Assembly: GCA_022606135.1 (NCBI GenBank)
Contig: JABYQN010000004.1
Coordinates: 2,418,001-2,482,000, forward strand
Source of the DNA: Fomes fomentarius
Lineage: Eukaryota > Basidiomycota > Agaricomycetes > Polyporales > Polyporaceae
DNA: 64,000 nucleotides
Reading direction: 5' to 3'
Notes under the pieces: model-generated
The model's database searches: none
What the model was told of the DNA's origin: nothing
Seen by the model: only the letters and a program-made list of their open reading frames with translations
Shown here: positions 9,016-20,800 of the stretch, one piece after another
Layout: each line of letters opens with the position of its first letter
Position numbering within the stretch: the first letter of the stretch is position 1
Translations under genes and position numbers: made by a program

Positions 9016-10611
9016 TCATCCATCAACCATGGTGTATCCCTTGACGATTCCTTCACCAAGTCCTTCAACGCGACCAGAGTCACCAGACTGAGCCATTCCG
9101 AAGAATTTTGGCTTGTCATACTTCTGGTACTCAGTGAAGTCCTCGAAGCAACCTGTAACATGCTGAGATGCGCCTGAATCCATGAGCCATACAGTGAGGT
9201 TTGCTCGGTCCATGTCCGAAGACGCCTTGTAGAAGGAAGCAGCAATCTCGTTCACAGTGCTAGATACAGGTACAAGAGAAGAGATAGTATGTGCATGATT
9301 ATGTCCGTTCTGGTTCCCATTACCACCCTGATTCGTTGAGCCAGAGTCCTTGCCTTTGCCCTTGTCCTTCTTCTTGTTCCGCGGATTCTTCTCCGGGAAC
9401 TTCTTGTAGCAGTTGGACGAGTCGTGGTTGTCCTTACCGCAGTGGGAGCAAGGAGGTTTGGGCTTGGTCTTTGGCTTTGAGATCTTGTTCGCCTGGCCGA
9501 TTGAAGTGTTCCGGAGTGAATCCTCAAGCTTCAGCTTAGGCTTGACGTTGTCGAGTGTCAAGTCAGCTTCTGCTGTGGTGTGGAGGATGGTGGAAATCGA
9601 CGGGCGATACGACTCAGGCATCTTAGAGAATAGCCAGTAGACCTTGATGTGCTCGGCGAGGGTATTATTGCTGTCCGACGTCAACTCATTGATACGGCCA
9701 ATAAACGTCTGGACTTGGTCGACGATCAACTTGTTCTCGACAAACTTTGGGTAGTTGAGCAGCTCCTCAAAGCAAGAGAAACTGTACCCATTGTCTGTCT
9801 TCTCGTACGTCGTCTTGAGAGCTGTCCAGATGCCATGTGCCGTACTCTTTCCCTCATAGCACTTCGCAACCTCAGTACTAGTCTTGTACATAAGGATGCC
9901 GCAAGCGCGAGCATTTCTCTTCCTCCAGTCCTTCTTCTCCTCGTCAGTAGTGTCAGTACCGGGAGCAGTCTCCGTCCCTTCTGTAAGCTCCCAAGCATCG
10001 ATCATCATCAGATATCCCTTCATCTGACGAGCCCATTCCTTGTAACCTTCCTGCCCAGTGAGCTGAGGAAGATTCTTCTCAACACCGCCTTCCAACATGG
10101 TGAACGAATAGATAAAGTCGGTTGAGTTGTGCTGAGGTGGGTTGATGATGAGATCAAGGGCAGGTAGAGAGGGTGTTGGTGGAGAAGGAGATCGAGACGG
10201 TGGGAGAGGGGTTTCTAGAGCGAGAGAAGAAACAGGTGCAATAGGAGAGACTGAAGAAGAGATAGATTGAGGAGATTGAGGAGATTGAGGAGATTGAGGA
10301 ACATCGACAGTTGGTGATGGTGGGGCAAGTATATGTTCGACTTCGCCTTGAGACGACAAAGAAGATGATGCTGAGGAGGATGAGTCTGATGTGTCCGGTA
10401 GACAAATTTGTCCAGGAGCAGGAGTGATATAATCTGTTGGAACGTCACAGTTGTCTGGTTGTACTACTTCAGACTCCCGGTTAGGACACGGTTGTCTATT
10501 GCAGTTATACCAGTCACGCTCTTCTTCATCCCAGAAGCAGTCCTTCTGTTCGCTGGTGTCGTACCGGTGAAAAGAGTGACTACAGTCGAATTTGTCGCTC
10601 GACGAAGCCAC
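9016..10611 (-). pseudogene. Copia-2 gag-protease
   Basis: 531 open codons. They hold an acidic N-terminal region with FDCS and CPNR, a Ser/Pro-rich stretch encoded by a 9-bp tandem repeat (QSP units, about 10266-10300), a Gag core (MLEGG..., KEWARQMKGYL) and a CCHC knuckle (CSHCGKDNHDSSNC). A basic linker and protease (WLMDSGASQH) follow. The frame starts at a GTG; the first in-frame ATG that fits Copia Gag proteins lies near 10098. The TGA at 9018-9016 follows VDG and is probably a mutated sense codon, because homology continues in frame. Confidence 0.85.
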
Positions 10612-11138
10612 TGTGTCGATGCGAAAGGTTCAGGAAGCACGATGATTTGAGAGATAAGCCTCGTGCAAAGGCAACGGTAGATGTGAACACCTGTTGAGGT
10701 GAACCTTGAACACCAGCAAGCCGGATATGCCGATGCTAAGGGTAGAAGTTGCCAACTGTGCCCAAGAAAACTATTCTAAGCTAGGTATCAAAAGAGTATT
10801 GTAAGGAGGGTCCAAACGGTTGTCCTCCGGTCCTAAGGTGTTAAGCACCCTGGATACAACAGCTGGTGGGTGCAAGTGCGTGGCCTGGCTGAGGGATACC
10901 TGAAAACCTGCGTGCCTCGAAAGCACCAAAGGTTGTACAAAGATACTAGTAGATAGCTGACTACAAAAGCGCTCAGGGCTGCGTCACGAGCGCAGGAATG
11001 TCCCCCTGGCAGCAGTGTTGGCGGGCACAGTCAAGAGTTAGGGAAAGATGGAGGAAGAGCACGAGGGTAGAAGTCGTCGAGAGGATGGGGCGCGTGCAAA
11101 GTGACGACTAGCAACGGCAGAGCTCAGGGCTCATAACC
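10612..11138 (-). other. Copia-2 leader and tRNA-Met primer binding site
   Basis: Non-coding leader between LTR and gag. The PBS at 11138-11121 reads GGTTATGAGCCCTGAGCTC on the minus strand and matches the initiator tRNA-Met anticodon arm. The leader shares the GGTG-N5-CACC hairpin and the GACAACCGTT segment with Copia-1. Confidence 0.75.
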
Positions 11139-11663
11139 TGATGAAGTCTGAACCTGTGAAGGCAAGAGTCGCAACGACTAGTAGACACACAGACAGACGA
11201 GCTATAGGTACTAAGTAAGTAAGAGCATAAAGCATATAGTAGAGTGAAGTACTTACTCCTCAGTCAGTGAGCAAAGACTGAGGAGACAAAGCCCTGAAAG
11301 TCCCTCCTTATATACTGTACAGGAGCTGCATGAGTAAGCGACAGAAAGGAGAGCATGTGATATGTCTGAGTCAGAGTGAACCAACGCTGAGTAAGAAAGG
11401 TGGAGCAATGACTCAGACAGAACAAAGAGAAAGGTGTAAAAAGTACTAGAGATGGTCACATGGACACATCCAAGACTATCTAGAACTATCCGGAGCAGTG
11501 TAGAACGCACCAGAATGGACTGGACAAAGTGAGAACTGATAACCATATAAGTACAGTATTGAGTATACCATATCAGGTAGGAAGGAAACATAGCCAAAGA
11601 AAATGCTGTGCCCATAAGCGCCTAATGCGCATCTATAGTCCATAGTCCATAGTAATTCCAACA
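11139..11663 (-). repeat. 5' LTR of Copia-2
   Basis: 525 bp, starting TGTTGG at 11663 and ending TCATCA at 11139. It holds TGAGTCA/TGACTCA-type motifs (near 11369 and 11410), TATATAAG near 11312, and a GTAAGT donor-like site followed by a TTCACAGG acceptor-like site, in the same relative places as in the Copia-1 LTR. The 3' LTR is missing. Confidence 0.85.
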
Positions 11664-14615
11664 AGATCAACCTGGCAATGAAGTTGGCACAGAAACAACA
11701 CGCCCAGGAAGGCCCACTGCTCATGGAGAATACCCTACCAAGCAGCTACGAGGACTACAAAGATGTCTTTAAGAAGAAAGCTTCAGAACGCTTCCCAGAA
11801 TCCCAGCTCTATGATCATGCAATTGAGCTGAAACCAGACTTCATTCTGAAGAACTGCAAGGTGTACCCCCTGTCCCCAAAAGAGCAGACTCTACTGGACA
11901 AATTCATTGATGATAACCTCTGAAAGGGGTACATTTGCCCATCAAAGTCCCCAATGGCATCACCATTCTTCTTTGTTTCCAAAAAGGATGGATCCCTTCA
12001 TCCATGTCAAGACTACTGCTATCTCAATGACGGCACAGTGAAGAACGCATATCCAATCCCTCTGGTCCAGGAGCTTGTGGACAAGCTCAAAGGAGCAACT
12101 ATCTTCTCCAAACTTGATCTATGTTCTGGATATAACAATGTCCACATCAAGGATGGTGACCAGTGGAAAGCTGCCTTCAAATGTCAACAAGGACTGTTCA
12201 GACCCACAGTCATGTTCTTTGGACTCTGCAACTCTCCAGCCACCTTTCAAGCTATGATGAACAACCTCTTCAATGACATGATTGATGAGGGATGGCTGGT
12301 CATCTACATGGACGACATGCTGTTGTTTTCTAAGGACCAAAAGACGCACCAAGAATGTACCCGTCATGTTCTCCAACGACTATGGGAAAATGATCTGTAC
12401 CTCAAGCCAGAGAAGTGCCTGCTTGATGTCACTGAAGTGGAATTCCTGGGATTGATCATCAAACCGGACACACTCGCCATGGACCCAGTTAAACTCCAAG
12501 ACATACAAGATTGGCCAGTACCCACCTCTCTGGTAGGAGTATGCTCATTCCTTGGATTTGCAAACTTCTACCGCTGCTTCATCTCAAACTACAACCTCAC
12601 CCGACCCTTACATGACCTGACAAAGAAGGACCATTCATGGAGTTGGATAACCAAAGAACAGGATGTATTTGAGACTCTGAAGCAGAAGTTCATATCTTCC
12701 CCTGTTCTGGTTATGCCGGACAAAGCAAAACCATTCTCTATTGAATCAGATGCATCCAAGTTTGCTACTGGAGCAGTCCTTCATCAAGCAGACACCAATG
12801 GAGACCTCCACCCATGCGCTTACCTGTCAAAATCCTTCAATGATGCAGAACAGAATTATGAGATCTATGACCATGAGCTACTAGGCATTGTACGTGCACT
12901 AGATGAATGGCGACACTACTTGGAAGGCAGCCCACACCCAGTAGAGGTCCTGTCGGACCACAAGAACTTGACATACTTCCGCACCACACAGAAGCTCAAC
13001 CGACAACAAGCACAATGGAGCCTACTGCTCTCACAGTTTAATCTACAGTTGAAACACATTGCAGGCACCAGAATGGTTCAGTCAGACACACTATCTTGCC
13101 TCCACCACCTTAACCTAGAAGACAATGACAACAGTTCCCTCATTCTACTGCCCAATGACATGTTCATTTCCACCATTGATATGGCGCTCGAGGATAGAAT
13201 CAAAGCTGTCCATATCCAGGACCAAGTTATTCTAGATGCCCTAGCAGCTGCAAAGAATGGAACCCCACTCCCAATGAAGTCAACACTGGCAGATTGGATG
13301 TTTCAAGACGGCTTGGTGTATTTCTGCAATAGGTACTACATCCCACCTGACCAAGATCTGTGCCAAGAAGTAGTAAAACAGTACCATGATCTCCGGCCAA
13401 TGGGACACCCAGGACAGTTTGGGACCCTCAAACTTATGTGTCAAGAATACTGGTGGCCAGGCATGGCTGTCTTTGTATGGAACTACATTCAAGGTTGCAC
13501 AGTGTGTCAACAGACCAAGATCAATACACATTCTACAGTGCCACCACTGATGCCAATTCTGGAAAAAACCCATGCATATCCATTTGAGACAACCTCAGTC
13601 AACTTCATTACAGACCTCCCCTCATCCAATGGCTACAACTCTCTCATGGTCATGGCAGACCACGATGCTATGAAGGGGGTAATTCTTTGTGCATGCACAA
13701 AGACCATTGACGCAATGGGAACAACACTACTCATGCACCAAAACCTGTACAAACACTTTGGACTCCCATCACGCATCATCTCAGACAGAGGTCCTCAATT
13801 CTCTGCCAAGGTCTTCCAAGAGCTCACCCGTCTCATTGGTATCAAATTGTCTATGAGCACAGCATACCACCCACAGACCAATGGAGGCACTGAATGCATG
13901 AATCAGGAAATCGAAGCCTATCTGCATGCATTCTGCACCAACCATCCAGAAACCTCCCTGACATTGAATTCATGCACAATCAGAGAAGTGCTCAAGGCCA
14001 CAATGCATCCCCCTTCTACCTCACGATGGGGTACAACCCCAAAGCAATCCCATCTGTACATCCCATGACAGCTGTGCCCGCAGTAGAAGAACATCTTGGC
14101 AATCTGGAGAAGGTATGCCTTGAGGCGATGGCAGCACATGAGCTTGCAAGACAATACATGGCTGAATGTGTCACCCAGGGATTTACACCATTCACCAGGG
14201 TCAGAAGGTCTGGCTAAAAGCAAAAAATCTCTGGTTCCTGAAGGATCACAAGAAACTTGCCATGAAGTGGCAGGGCCCATTTGAAATCATGGAAGTGCTT
14301 GGACCAATGACATACAAACTACACCTTCCTGCTCAATGGCAAATCCACCCCATTTTCCACGCCTCTCTTCTGACACCATACCATGAGAATGACATGCATG
14401 GTCCCAACTACACGCTGCCCCCTCCTGACCTTATTGAGGGGGAAGAGGAATTCGAAGTGGAAGCCATTGTGGGACACAAGAAGAATCAAGGTCGCTGGAC
14501 CTACCTTGTCAAGTGGAAAGGATATCTGATATCAGAGAACTCTTGGGAGCCAGGATCACACCTGACTAATGCACAGAAGCTGCTGACAGCATATAAGTGC
14601 ATCCATCATCTCTGA
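11664..14615 (+). pseudogene. Gypsy-1 pol with C-terminal chromodomain, 5'-truncated
   Basis: Ty3/Gypsy chromovirus Pol missing gag, protease and 5' LTR. The RT lead-in (KKASERFPES) is at 11678-11920, then TGA at 11921. RT follows (SPFFFVSKKDGSLHP, YMDDMLLFSK near 12308), then RNase H (FSIESDASKFATGAVL), the integrase zinc finger (HPGQFGTLK, CTVCQQTK) and the integrase core (TDLPSS, ISDRGPQF, NGGTECMNQE). The frame breaks near 13970 and again near 14180. The final frame (14166-14615) encodes the integrase tail and a chromodomain (FEVEAIVGHKK, YLVKWKGY, ENSWEPG), which targets such elements to heterochromatin. Confidence 0.92.
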
Positions 14616-14625
14616 AAACCCATCC

Positions 14626-14691
14626 ATGCTCCTCATCCTCATCATCCTCTACCTATACCTCCTGGCTCTCCTGGCCATCACTCTCACTGTC
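14626..14691 (+). CDS. Start of a small hydrophobic frame after the Gypsy-1 chromodomain, cut by Gypsy-2
   Basis: Eleven bases after the pol stop, an ATG opens 22 codons that are almost all Leu, Ile, Ala, Val or Tyr (MLLILIILYLYLL...). This is a typical membrane segment. The frame is interrupted by the Gypsy-2 LTR at 14692. A 49-codon membrane frame at 23413, right of Gypsy-2, may be the equivalent frame of a related copy. Function unknown. Confidence 0.4.
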
Positions 14692-15197
14692 TGTTATGAT
14701 TTGATAAGTATGCGATACTAGTGGTTAACTACGCAACTAGGATTATGGTATTCAATTATTGTACTTTTAGGATTCTCATGCTATAGGGTTCTTCTGCTGT
14801 ATGGTCATCCAGTAGTAGTCAGTTAGGACTACGGACTTAGTCAGCTAGACTGTGCACACTTCTTCTGATTAGTCAACTTGACTGTGCAGTCTGTCATTGC
14901 GACTGTGCAGTTAGTCAGGTTGACTGTGCAGCAGTAAAGCCTTACCAATATGCAGTTCACTGTTAGATTTTTCCGCAGTCTCCTTACATGTATATAAGGG
15001 GAGGATGTCTCAGAGCAACTCCCCAAGCTTTAGTCTCTTCGCAAATAACACAGGCTATACTCTAGCAAGTTATCACTTGCTCTCTCAGACTAACTTCAAG
15101 ATCTCCTTCAGATAAGGATCGATCGGACTAGCAAGATCATCAGGAACTAGGGTTACAACTCAAGTAGAACGTTTAATAGTCATGTGAGAGTGTAACA
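14692..15197 (+). repeat. 5' LTR of Gypsy-2
   Basis: 506 bp. U3 has repeated TTAGTCA and TTGACTGTGCAG motifs (about 14835-14935). TATATAAGG is at 14991. The predicted RNA start near 15024 is given by complementarity with the PBS. Confidence 0.92.
14991..15036 (+). promoter_or_regulatory. Gypsy-2 TATA box and predicted transcript start
   Basis: TATATAAGG starts at 14991. AAGCTTTAGTCT at 15025-15036 lies about 34 bp downstream, where a transcript 5' end is expected, and is exactly complementary to the PBS at 15200-15211. Confidence 0.65.
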
Positions 15198-15211
15198 TTA
15201 GACTAAAGCTT
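15198..15211 (+). other. Self-priming primer binding site (Tf1-like)
   Basis: AGACTAAAGCTT at 15200-15211, two bases past the 5' LTR, is the perfect reverse complement of AAGCTTTAGTCT at 15025-15036, the predicted first bases of the genomic RNA. In S. pombe Tf1 the RNA 5' end folds onto the PBS and primes cDNA synthesis without tRNA; the same layout is seen here. Confidence 0.7.
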
Positions 15212-15273
15212 CACTTCTCCACTTCTCTAAGTGCAGAGAACCCACAAGAGCAAGGAACTTCTTTCTCGCTCGA

Positions 15274-16071
15274 ATGCTGAGAAAGAACAGAACAAGCAAG
15301 ACGGCAGAGAACAGGATAAGCCATCCTCTTCTACAAAGGCCAAAGAACGTAATGATACCAGGGTTTAAACGAGAGAAGTCCCTACCATCATTACCAAGAC
15401 TAGTCATCCCAGAAGTCACAGTTACAAGACCACCGACACTGTATCCTGGACGTAAACAACTCTCACAAACAATCCCATTTGTAGAGGACGTTTCATCCAC
15501 ACACTTGAGTCCGGATACTCTTGTAAACGACTTACAGAGGACACAGGAGTGGCAGCAATATAGGAGTTCACTGGCCACGAGCAGCTTCACTGGAGTAGTA
15601 CAGGATATACTCCCACAAGCACAAACAGTTTCTGAATTATCAGGAGGAATAGATTCAGACAACAGAGAAACAGACCCAGACAGGACATCAACTGCAGGAA
15701 TATTCTACAGGAAACAGCAAGTTCCAGTGGACGCAGTTGACGCACTTCAGATTATAACGGATAATCTTGAAGTATTAAGGAAGGAAGAAGTTACACGAGA
15801 CTATCATCCAGCTTTCAACAAAGCATATCGATATCTTGTACAAACTATCCAGATTTTGGACACAGTCCCAAGAGAAGTTTACGGATTGATCCCACAGACC
15901 CAAAACTTTGCGGACTTCCTCGAGCAACAGTACAGGTACCTCAGATCTAGGGTTATTAGTCCAGCAAACCTAATAGATCCTGATCTACACAGAGATATAG
16001 CAAAACTTCACAGTAACCGTCGAGCAAGAAGGTTACACCAAGAGTTTTTACATCTCACACAGCATGTATGA
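15274..16071 (+). CDS. Gypsy-2 first reading frame (265 aa), unknown Gag-region protein
   Basis: Opens at ATG 15274, 63 bp after the PBS, and stays open for 265 codons. The N-terminus is basic (MLRKNRTSK...) and the C-terminal half looks helical and charged. I recognise no domain. It lies where Gag N-terminal or matrix-like sequence is expected. Its stop TGA (16069-16071) overlaps the ATG (16068-16070) of the next frame in the arrangement ATGA. It could be a separate protein, with the next made by reinitiation or -1 shifting, or the front of a once continuous Gag. Confidence 0.6.
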   Translation: MLRKNRTSKTAENRISHPLLQRPKNVMIPGFKREKSLPSLPRLVIPEVTVTRPPTLYPGRKQLSQTIPFVEDVSSTHLSPDTLVNDLQRTQEWQQYRSSLATSSFTGVVQDILPQAQTVSELSGGIDSDNRETDPDRTSTAGIFYRKQQVPVDAVDALQIITDNLEVLRKEEVTRDYHPAFNKAYRYLVQTIQILDTVPREVYGLIPQTQNFADFLEQQYRYLRSRVISPANLIDPDLHRDIAKLHSNRRARRLHQEFLHLTQHV

Positions 16072-17823
16072 CTGCAAAGCCATACAGTTGTAATCGTCTA
16101 TATCATCTGTTTGACAACAACAAAACCAGAGATATATACTATCGAGAATCTTACGGCTGGTGGAGCAACTGCACGCACAAATGTTGCCCACTAAGGTACA
16201 ACACAAAAGAGGTTCCGGTAACCATCTCCAGACCAGAAGGTACAGAAATACCAAAGCCATCTCAGGAATCAAGAATTGAACGGTTATATAAGAAGGGACC
16301 AAAGGTAGAAACTACGCCAGTGCCGGCAGGAAGTTTAGCAAGTCCAAGAATACCATCTAGTTCCCTGCCCAGTCCTCAAGTTCACACCAACGTTCAATTA
16401 AGCCCAATTGAACCGGAAGCAGGACCTAGTACGAGAACAAACCTCTCACGAACACAGAGTGGAGAGGGGTCAAAATCAGAAACAGAAACAACAACGGAAA
16501 CAAGAATAGGAACCAGTATCTATTTTGAACCACCGGAAGAACCTGTTCTACGACACACAGAGCCATTTTATCCTGAACCATCAGAGGAACCTATCAGACA
16601 ATACGCAAAGCCCTCTTTCGAAATGTCGTATGTCAGGCCACCAAGTTCAAGCACATCAATTTCTGCAGCATTCCAGCATGCTTTCCCATCAGGAAGTGGT
16701 GTACCTAGGACACCACCACCTAATCCACCAAACCCTCCATCAGGAGGAGGTGGTGATGGTGGACCCTCAGGACCACCAGGACCCCAGGACCACCAAATCC
16801 ACCAGGACCCCCAAATCCTACACTGCCACTGGGAGGGGTGGAGGTGGAGGAGGTGGAGGAGGTGGTCAACCTCCTGTTCCACCAGCAGTTCCCCTTTTGC
16901 CACAAAATCCTCCTAGAGGGAAGGGAAAAATCAAAGACCCAGAAGTATTCAATGGAGATAGGACAAAGACCAGATCTTTTCTCAATCAGTTGTTTCTCCT
17001 TTTCACTGCAAGGCCAGACGACTTTCCAAACGATCACACTAAGGTTGCAATGGCCTTGTCATTTATGGAAGGAGAAAACATTAACTTCTGGGAGAATACA
17101 GCCATATGGCGGGCGCAAGAGGAAATACAGCCAGGCGTTCCCAGAGGACTAGAACCTTGGAATGTTTTTGTCAAAGATTTCCAAGATTCATTTGCCCCTA
17201 TAGACGAGGTGGATGATTCCATGGTCAACCTAACCACCATTCAACTCCGAGACTATGCGTCAGTGGACGGGTTCAATGCAACGTTTATGGACCTAGCTCT
17301 TAAAGGAAACATCCTTGACCCCGTGTCACAATTGGCGTTGTATCAACAGGCATTACCAGATTACCTGCTAAAGAAGATCGCTCTTTCATACCCAGCACCG
17401 TCAACCATAGCAGAATGTATGACAAGGACTAAAGAGTTGGATCACAGTTACCAACTCACGGAAAAGATTCTGTCAAACCGAAGGACAAGGAGGACAAAAA
17501 CTGCGAGGACTACAAAGCCTAAGGCAATAGTCAAAGCAGTTAATGTCGAGGAAGACACAGAAGTTGGGGTTAATCAACTCAGCGAAAAGGAACGAAGAGA
17601 CCTACAAGACAAAGGTCTTTGTTTCCGCTGCCGCAAGTCTGGACATATAGCCAAGGACTGTCCTAGCAGACCTGTCAGAAGGACAAGACGACCTACGGCA
17701 CGACAGGTTAGGAAGATGAACAGGGAGATCCTGGAAGATATAGAAGAAGAGTCAGAACAAGAATTGGAACAAGAACTAGAGATCAATGCTCTAAAGGCCA
17801 CGGATTTTAACTCGGATTTTTAA
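16068..17823 (+). pseudogene. Gypsy-2 Gag (capsid region and zinc knuckle), frameshifted
   Basis: The frame from ATG 16068 encodes a Ser/Pro/Glu-rich linker ending in Pro/Gly repeats. Homology then moves through two other frames within the low-complexity Pro/Gly stretch (about 16775-16865), which suggests replication-slippage indels. From about 16860 the last frame encodes a Ty3/Gypsy Gag core (KIKDPEVFNGDRTK, FLNQLFLLF, AMALSFMEG), a basic region and a CCHC knuckle (CFRCRKSGHIAKDC near 17622). It ends with an acidic tail and TAA at 17821. The pol frame is -1 relative to gag at this point. Confidence 0.82.
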
Positions 17824-20800
17824 ATGGGCAAGCAGAATCGACACCTGACTTGCCTACAGACTTGCATGTAACAGTAATAACCAATACACAGCGAAGGCAG
17901 CATGCCTTGCTTATACCCGGTTACATGCAAGTTTGAGATAAAGCCATCGAAGTCAAAGGGTTGATTGACACAGGGGCAGACGCTGTCACTGTCAACCAAA
18001 AAATTGTAGATCGATACAACCTTCCAATGGTACGGCTGCTGAAACCCTTGACATTCCAGAATGCAGACAATAGCATCAACAAGAAAGGAACAATTACGCA
18101 TCGAGTCGAGGGGACATTCAATATCAAGGGAAGAAAATTGCCAACAAATTGGTATGTGGCTGATATTGGGAGGGATGATGTTCTTTTTGGAATGCCATGG
18201 ATTTGCAAGTACAATCCGAATATTGATTGGGAAAGCGGAAGAATTGTATTCAAACCTGAACTCATCAAGAAGCAGCAACAGATTTACAAGTATCAGTTGC
18301 AGCACGATCCACCAGAAGAAAGGTTATGGGGATTTCCAATAGAACCAAAGAACCAAGATCTTATCACATCATTCTTACACCTGGAGACAGATGAAGATGA
18401 TGAAGATGAGGAAAAGTTAACTCATAATTCATCATGGATTCTTCAAAGACTTTACCAGACACGAGAAGTCCAGAGGATTATAAGTCAACAGAGATTGCAA
18501 TAGCTGCAAAAAAGGATCAGAAAACAAAAACATTGGACGAAATCTTGCTGGAGTTTGTGCAAGATTTTAAACCAGTGTTTGAGAAGAAAGCAGCAGATCG
18601 ATTTCCACCAGAACGACCTTGGGACCATGCCATCGAATCAAAGAAAGAATTTGATTGGCATAAAAAGAAGTCATGGAGGAAGATATATCCTTTGACAACC
18701 ACTGAATGGATGGAACTTAAAAAGTTCATTGACGAAAATCTTGCCAAGGGATACATCAGGAGGTCAAAGTCCCCTCTAGCATCACCATTCTTCTTTGTGA
18801 CAAAAAAGGATGGGAGTCTTCATCCAGTACAAGATTATTGGGCTTTGAACGAAGGCACAATAAAGAATGTGTACCCATTACCATTGATCAGCGACATTCT
18901 AGACCGGCTTAAAAACGCGATCATTTTTACCAAACTGGACGTACGAGCCGGATATAACAATGTACGCATCAAAGAAGGGGATCAATGGAAGGCAGCATTC
19001 ATTACTCCAGAAGGACTATTTGAACCACTTGTCATGTTCTTTGGATTGACCAATGCGCCAGCAACATTCCAAAACATGATGAATGACATCTTCTATGACA
19101 TGCTACACAAAGGATGGATTGTCATCTATATGGATGACATCCTAATCTTCTCTAACAATGTCGAAGAACATCATCAAAGGACACGCAGAGTATCGCAACG
19201 ACTTCAGGAGAATGATCTATTCCTGAAGGCGGAGAAATGTGAATTCAATGTACAAGAAGTCGAATTCTTAGGTTCAATTGTCTGTCCAGGAGTTGTGGCA
19301 ATGGACCCAATCAAGGTCAAGGCAATCGAGGAATGGAAGGAACCGACTACAGTAAAACAAGTCCAGGCGTTCCTGGGGTTTGGAAACTTTTATCGAAGAT
19401 TCATCAAGGACTATTCCAAGCTGGTTCGTCCTCTGACAGAATTAACGAAAAAAGACAAACCTTTCATATGGTCCAAAGAGTGTCAGATGACATTTGACAA
19501 ACTAAAAAGAAGGTTTACAGCAGAACCTATTCTGCATATCCCAGATCCGGAATGACCATTTCAGATAGAATGTGATGCATCAAAAGTGGCTACAGGGGCT
19601 GTACTATGACAACAAGGTTCCGATGGAGTATGGCACCCATGTGCTTACTTGTCTAAATCCTTCACCCCAGCAGAACAGAATTACCAAATTTATGACTGGG
19701 AATTATTAGCGGTGATCCACACATTGGAGGCATGGCTACATTTTCTACAAGGATCGCCACACCCAGTTGAAATTCTTTCCAATCATAAAATTTGACGTAC
19801 TTCTGTACAGCACAAAAGCTCAACCAACGACAAGCAAGATGGCATCTTTTCTTATCAGAATTCATTCTGTTGCTAAAACATCAGCCAGGAAAAACGTTAA
19901 CACAAGCCGATGCCCTTTTTCGGAGATCAGGGCATAAGAAGGGGGAAAACAACAACAAGGATGTTGTCATATTAGAAACAGAACTATTTGCTAAAGCAGT
20001 CAACACGGAGTTACAAGAATGGATTCGTAACACCAAGTTGAGAGATGCGGCAATAGTGGACTTCATAACCAGTAAAGGGAAAACTATTCAACGACCAGAA
20101 TTTGGTAATCCTAAAGATTGGTCCGAGGATGATGGATTACTCCTGTTCAAGGGTAAAGTCTATGTTCCTCCTGATGAAGATCTCCAACGAGACATTGTCA
20201 AAATGTACCATGAAGTCCCAGTCATGGGACATCCAGGAATTCAAAAAACATATGACCTGGTAAAACGAGACTTCATGTGGGCAGGCATGCGCAAATTCAT
20301 AACTCAGTATGTTAAAGGTTGCACAATCTGCCAAACATGTAAAGTCAACACACACCCTCTTAAGCCAGGACTTATGCTGATTCCCCATAGTGGAGATACA
20401 CGACCATTCAGAACTATCACAATGGACTATATCACTGATCTGCCCGAGTCAGAAGGATATAATGCCATCCAAGTAGTGGTGGATCATGATGTGTCCAAGG
20501 CGGCGGTGTTCTCTCCTTGCACAAAGAATGTCACAGCGGAAGAAGCTATGGATATTCTCCAAAGGGACGTATACAAACGGTTTGGATTACCTGCGAAGGT
20601 TATATCAGACTGAGGACCACAATTCATATCCAAGGCATTCAAGGAGTTACATCAAACTTTAGGAATTGAGATGGCTCTGAGTACAGCCTATCATCCTCAG
20701 ACAGACGGACAAACGGAATGGGTTAACCAGGAGTTGGATTTGGCCTTACGAATATATTGTGCAAATAATCCGGAAAATTGGGTGAAACTACTCCCTCAAT

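Larger units (their letters stand above)
7960..11663 (-). mobile_element. Ty1/Copia element, 3'-truncated (Copia-2)
   Basis: Read on the minus strand: LTR (11663-11139), tRNA-Met PBS, leader, gag-protease (10611-9016) and integrase (8943-7960). It stops abruptly where the 3' LTR of Copia-1 begins. RT, RNase H and the 3' LTR are missing. It is related to but clearly diverged from Copia-1: the LTR ends, leader and protein motifs are shared. It sits inside Gypsy-1 sequence at its 5' end. Confidence 0.9.

Noticed and set aside
10266..10300. 9-bp tandem repeat considered as a CRISPR-like array
   Set aside because: Direct tandem codon repeat inside the Copia-2 gag frame with no spacers; it encodes QSP units.
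11253..11615. 120-codon minus-strand frame in the Copia-2 LTR
   Set aside because: Lies wholly in LTR U3/R sequence with repetitive Ser/Leu composition. It is not coding in the Copia-1 LTR.
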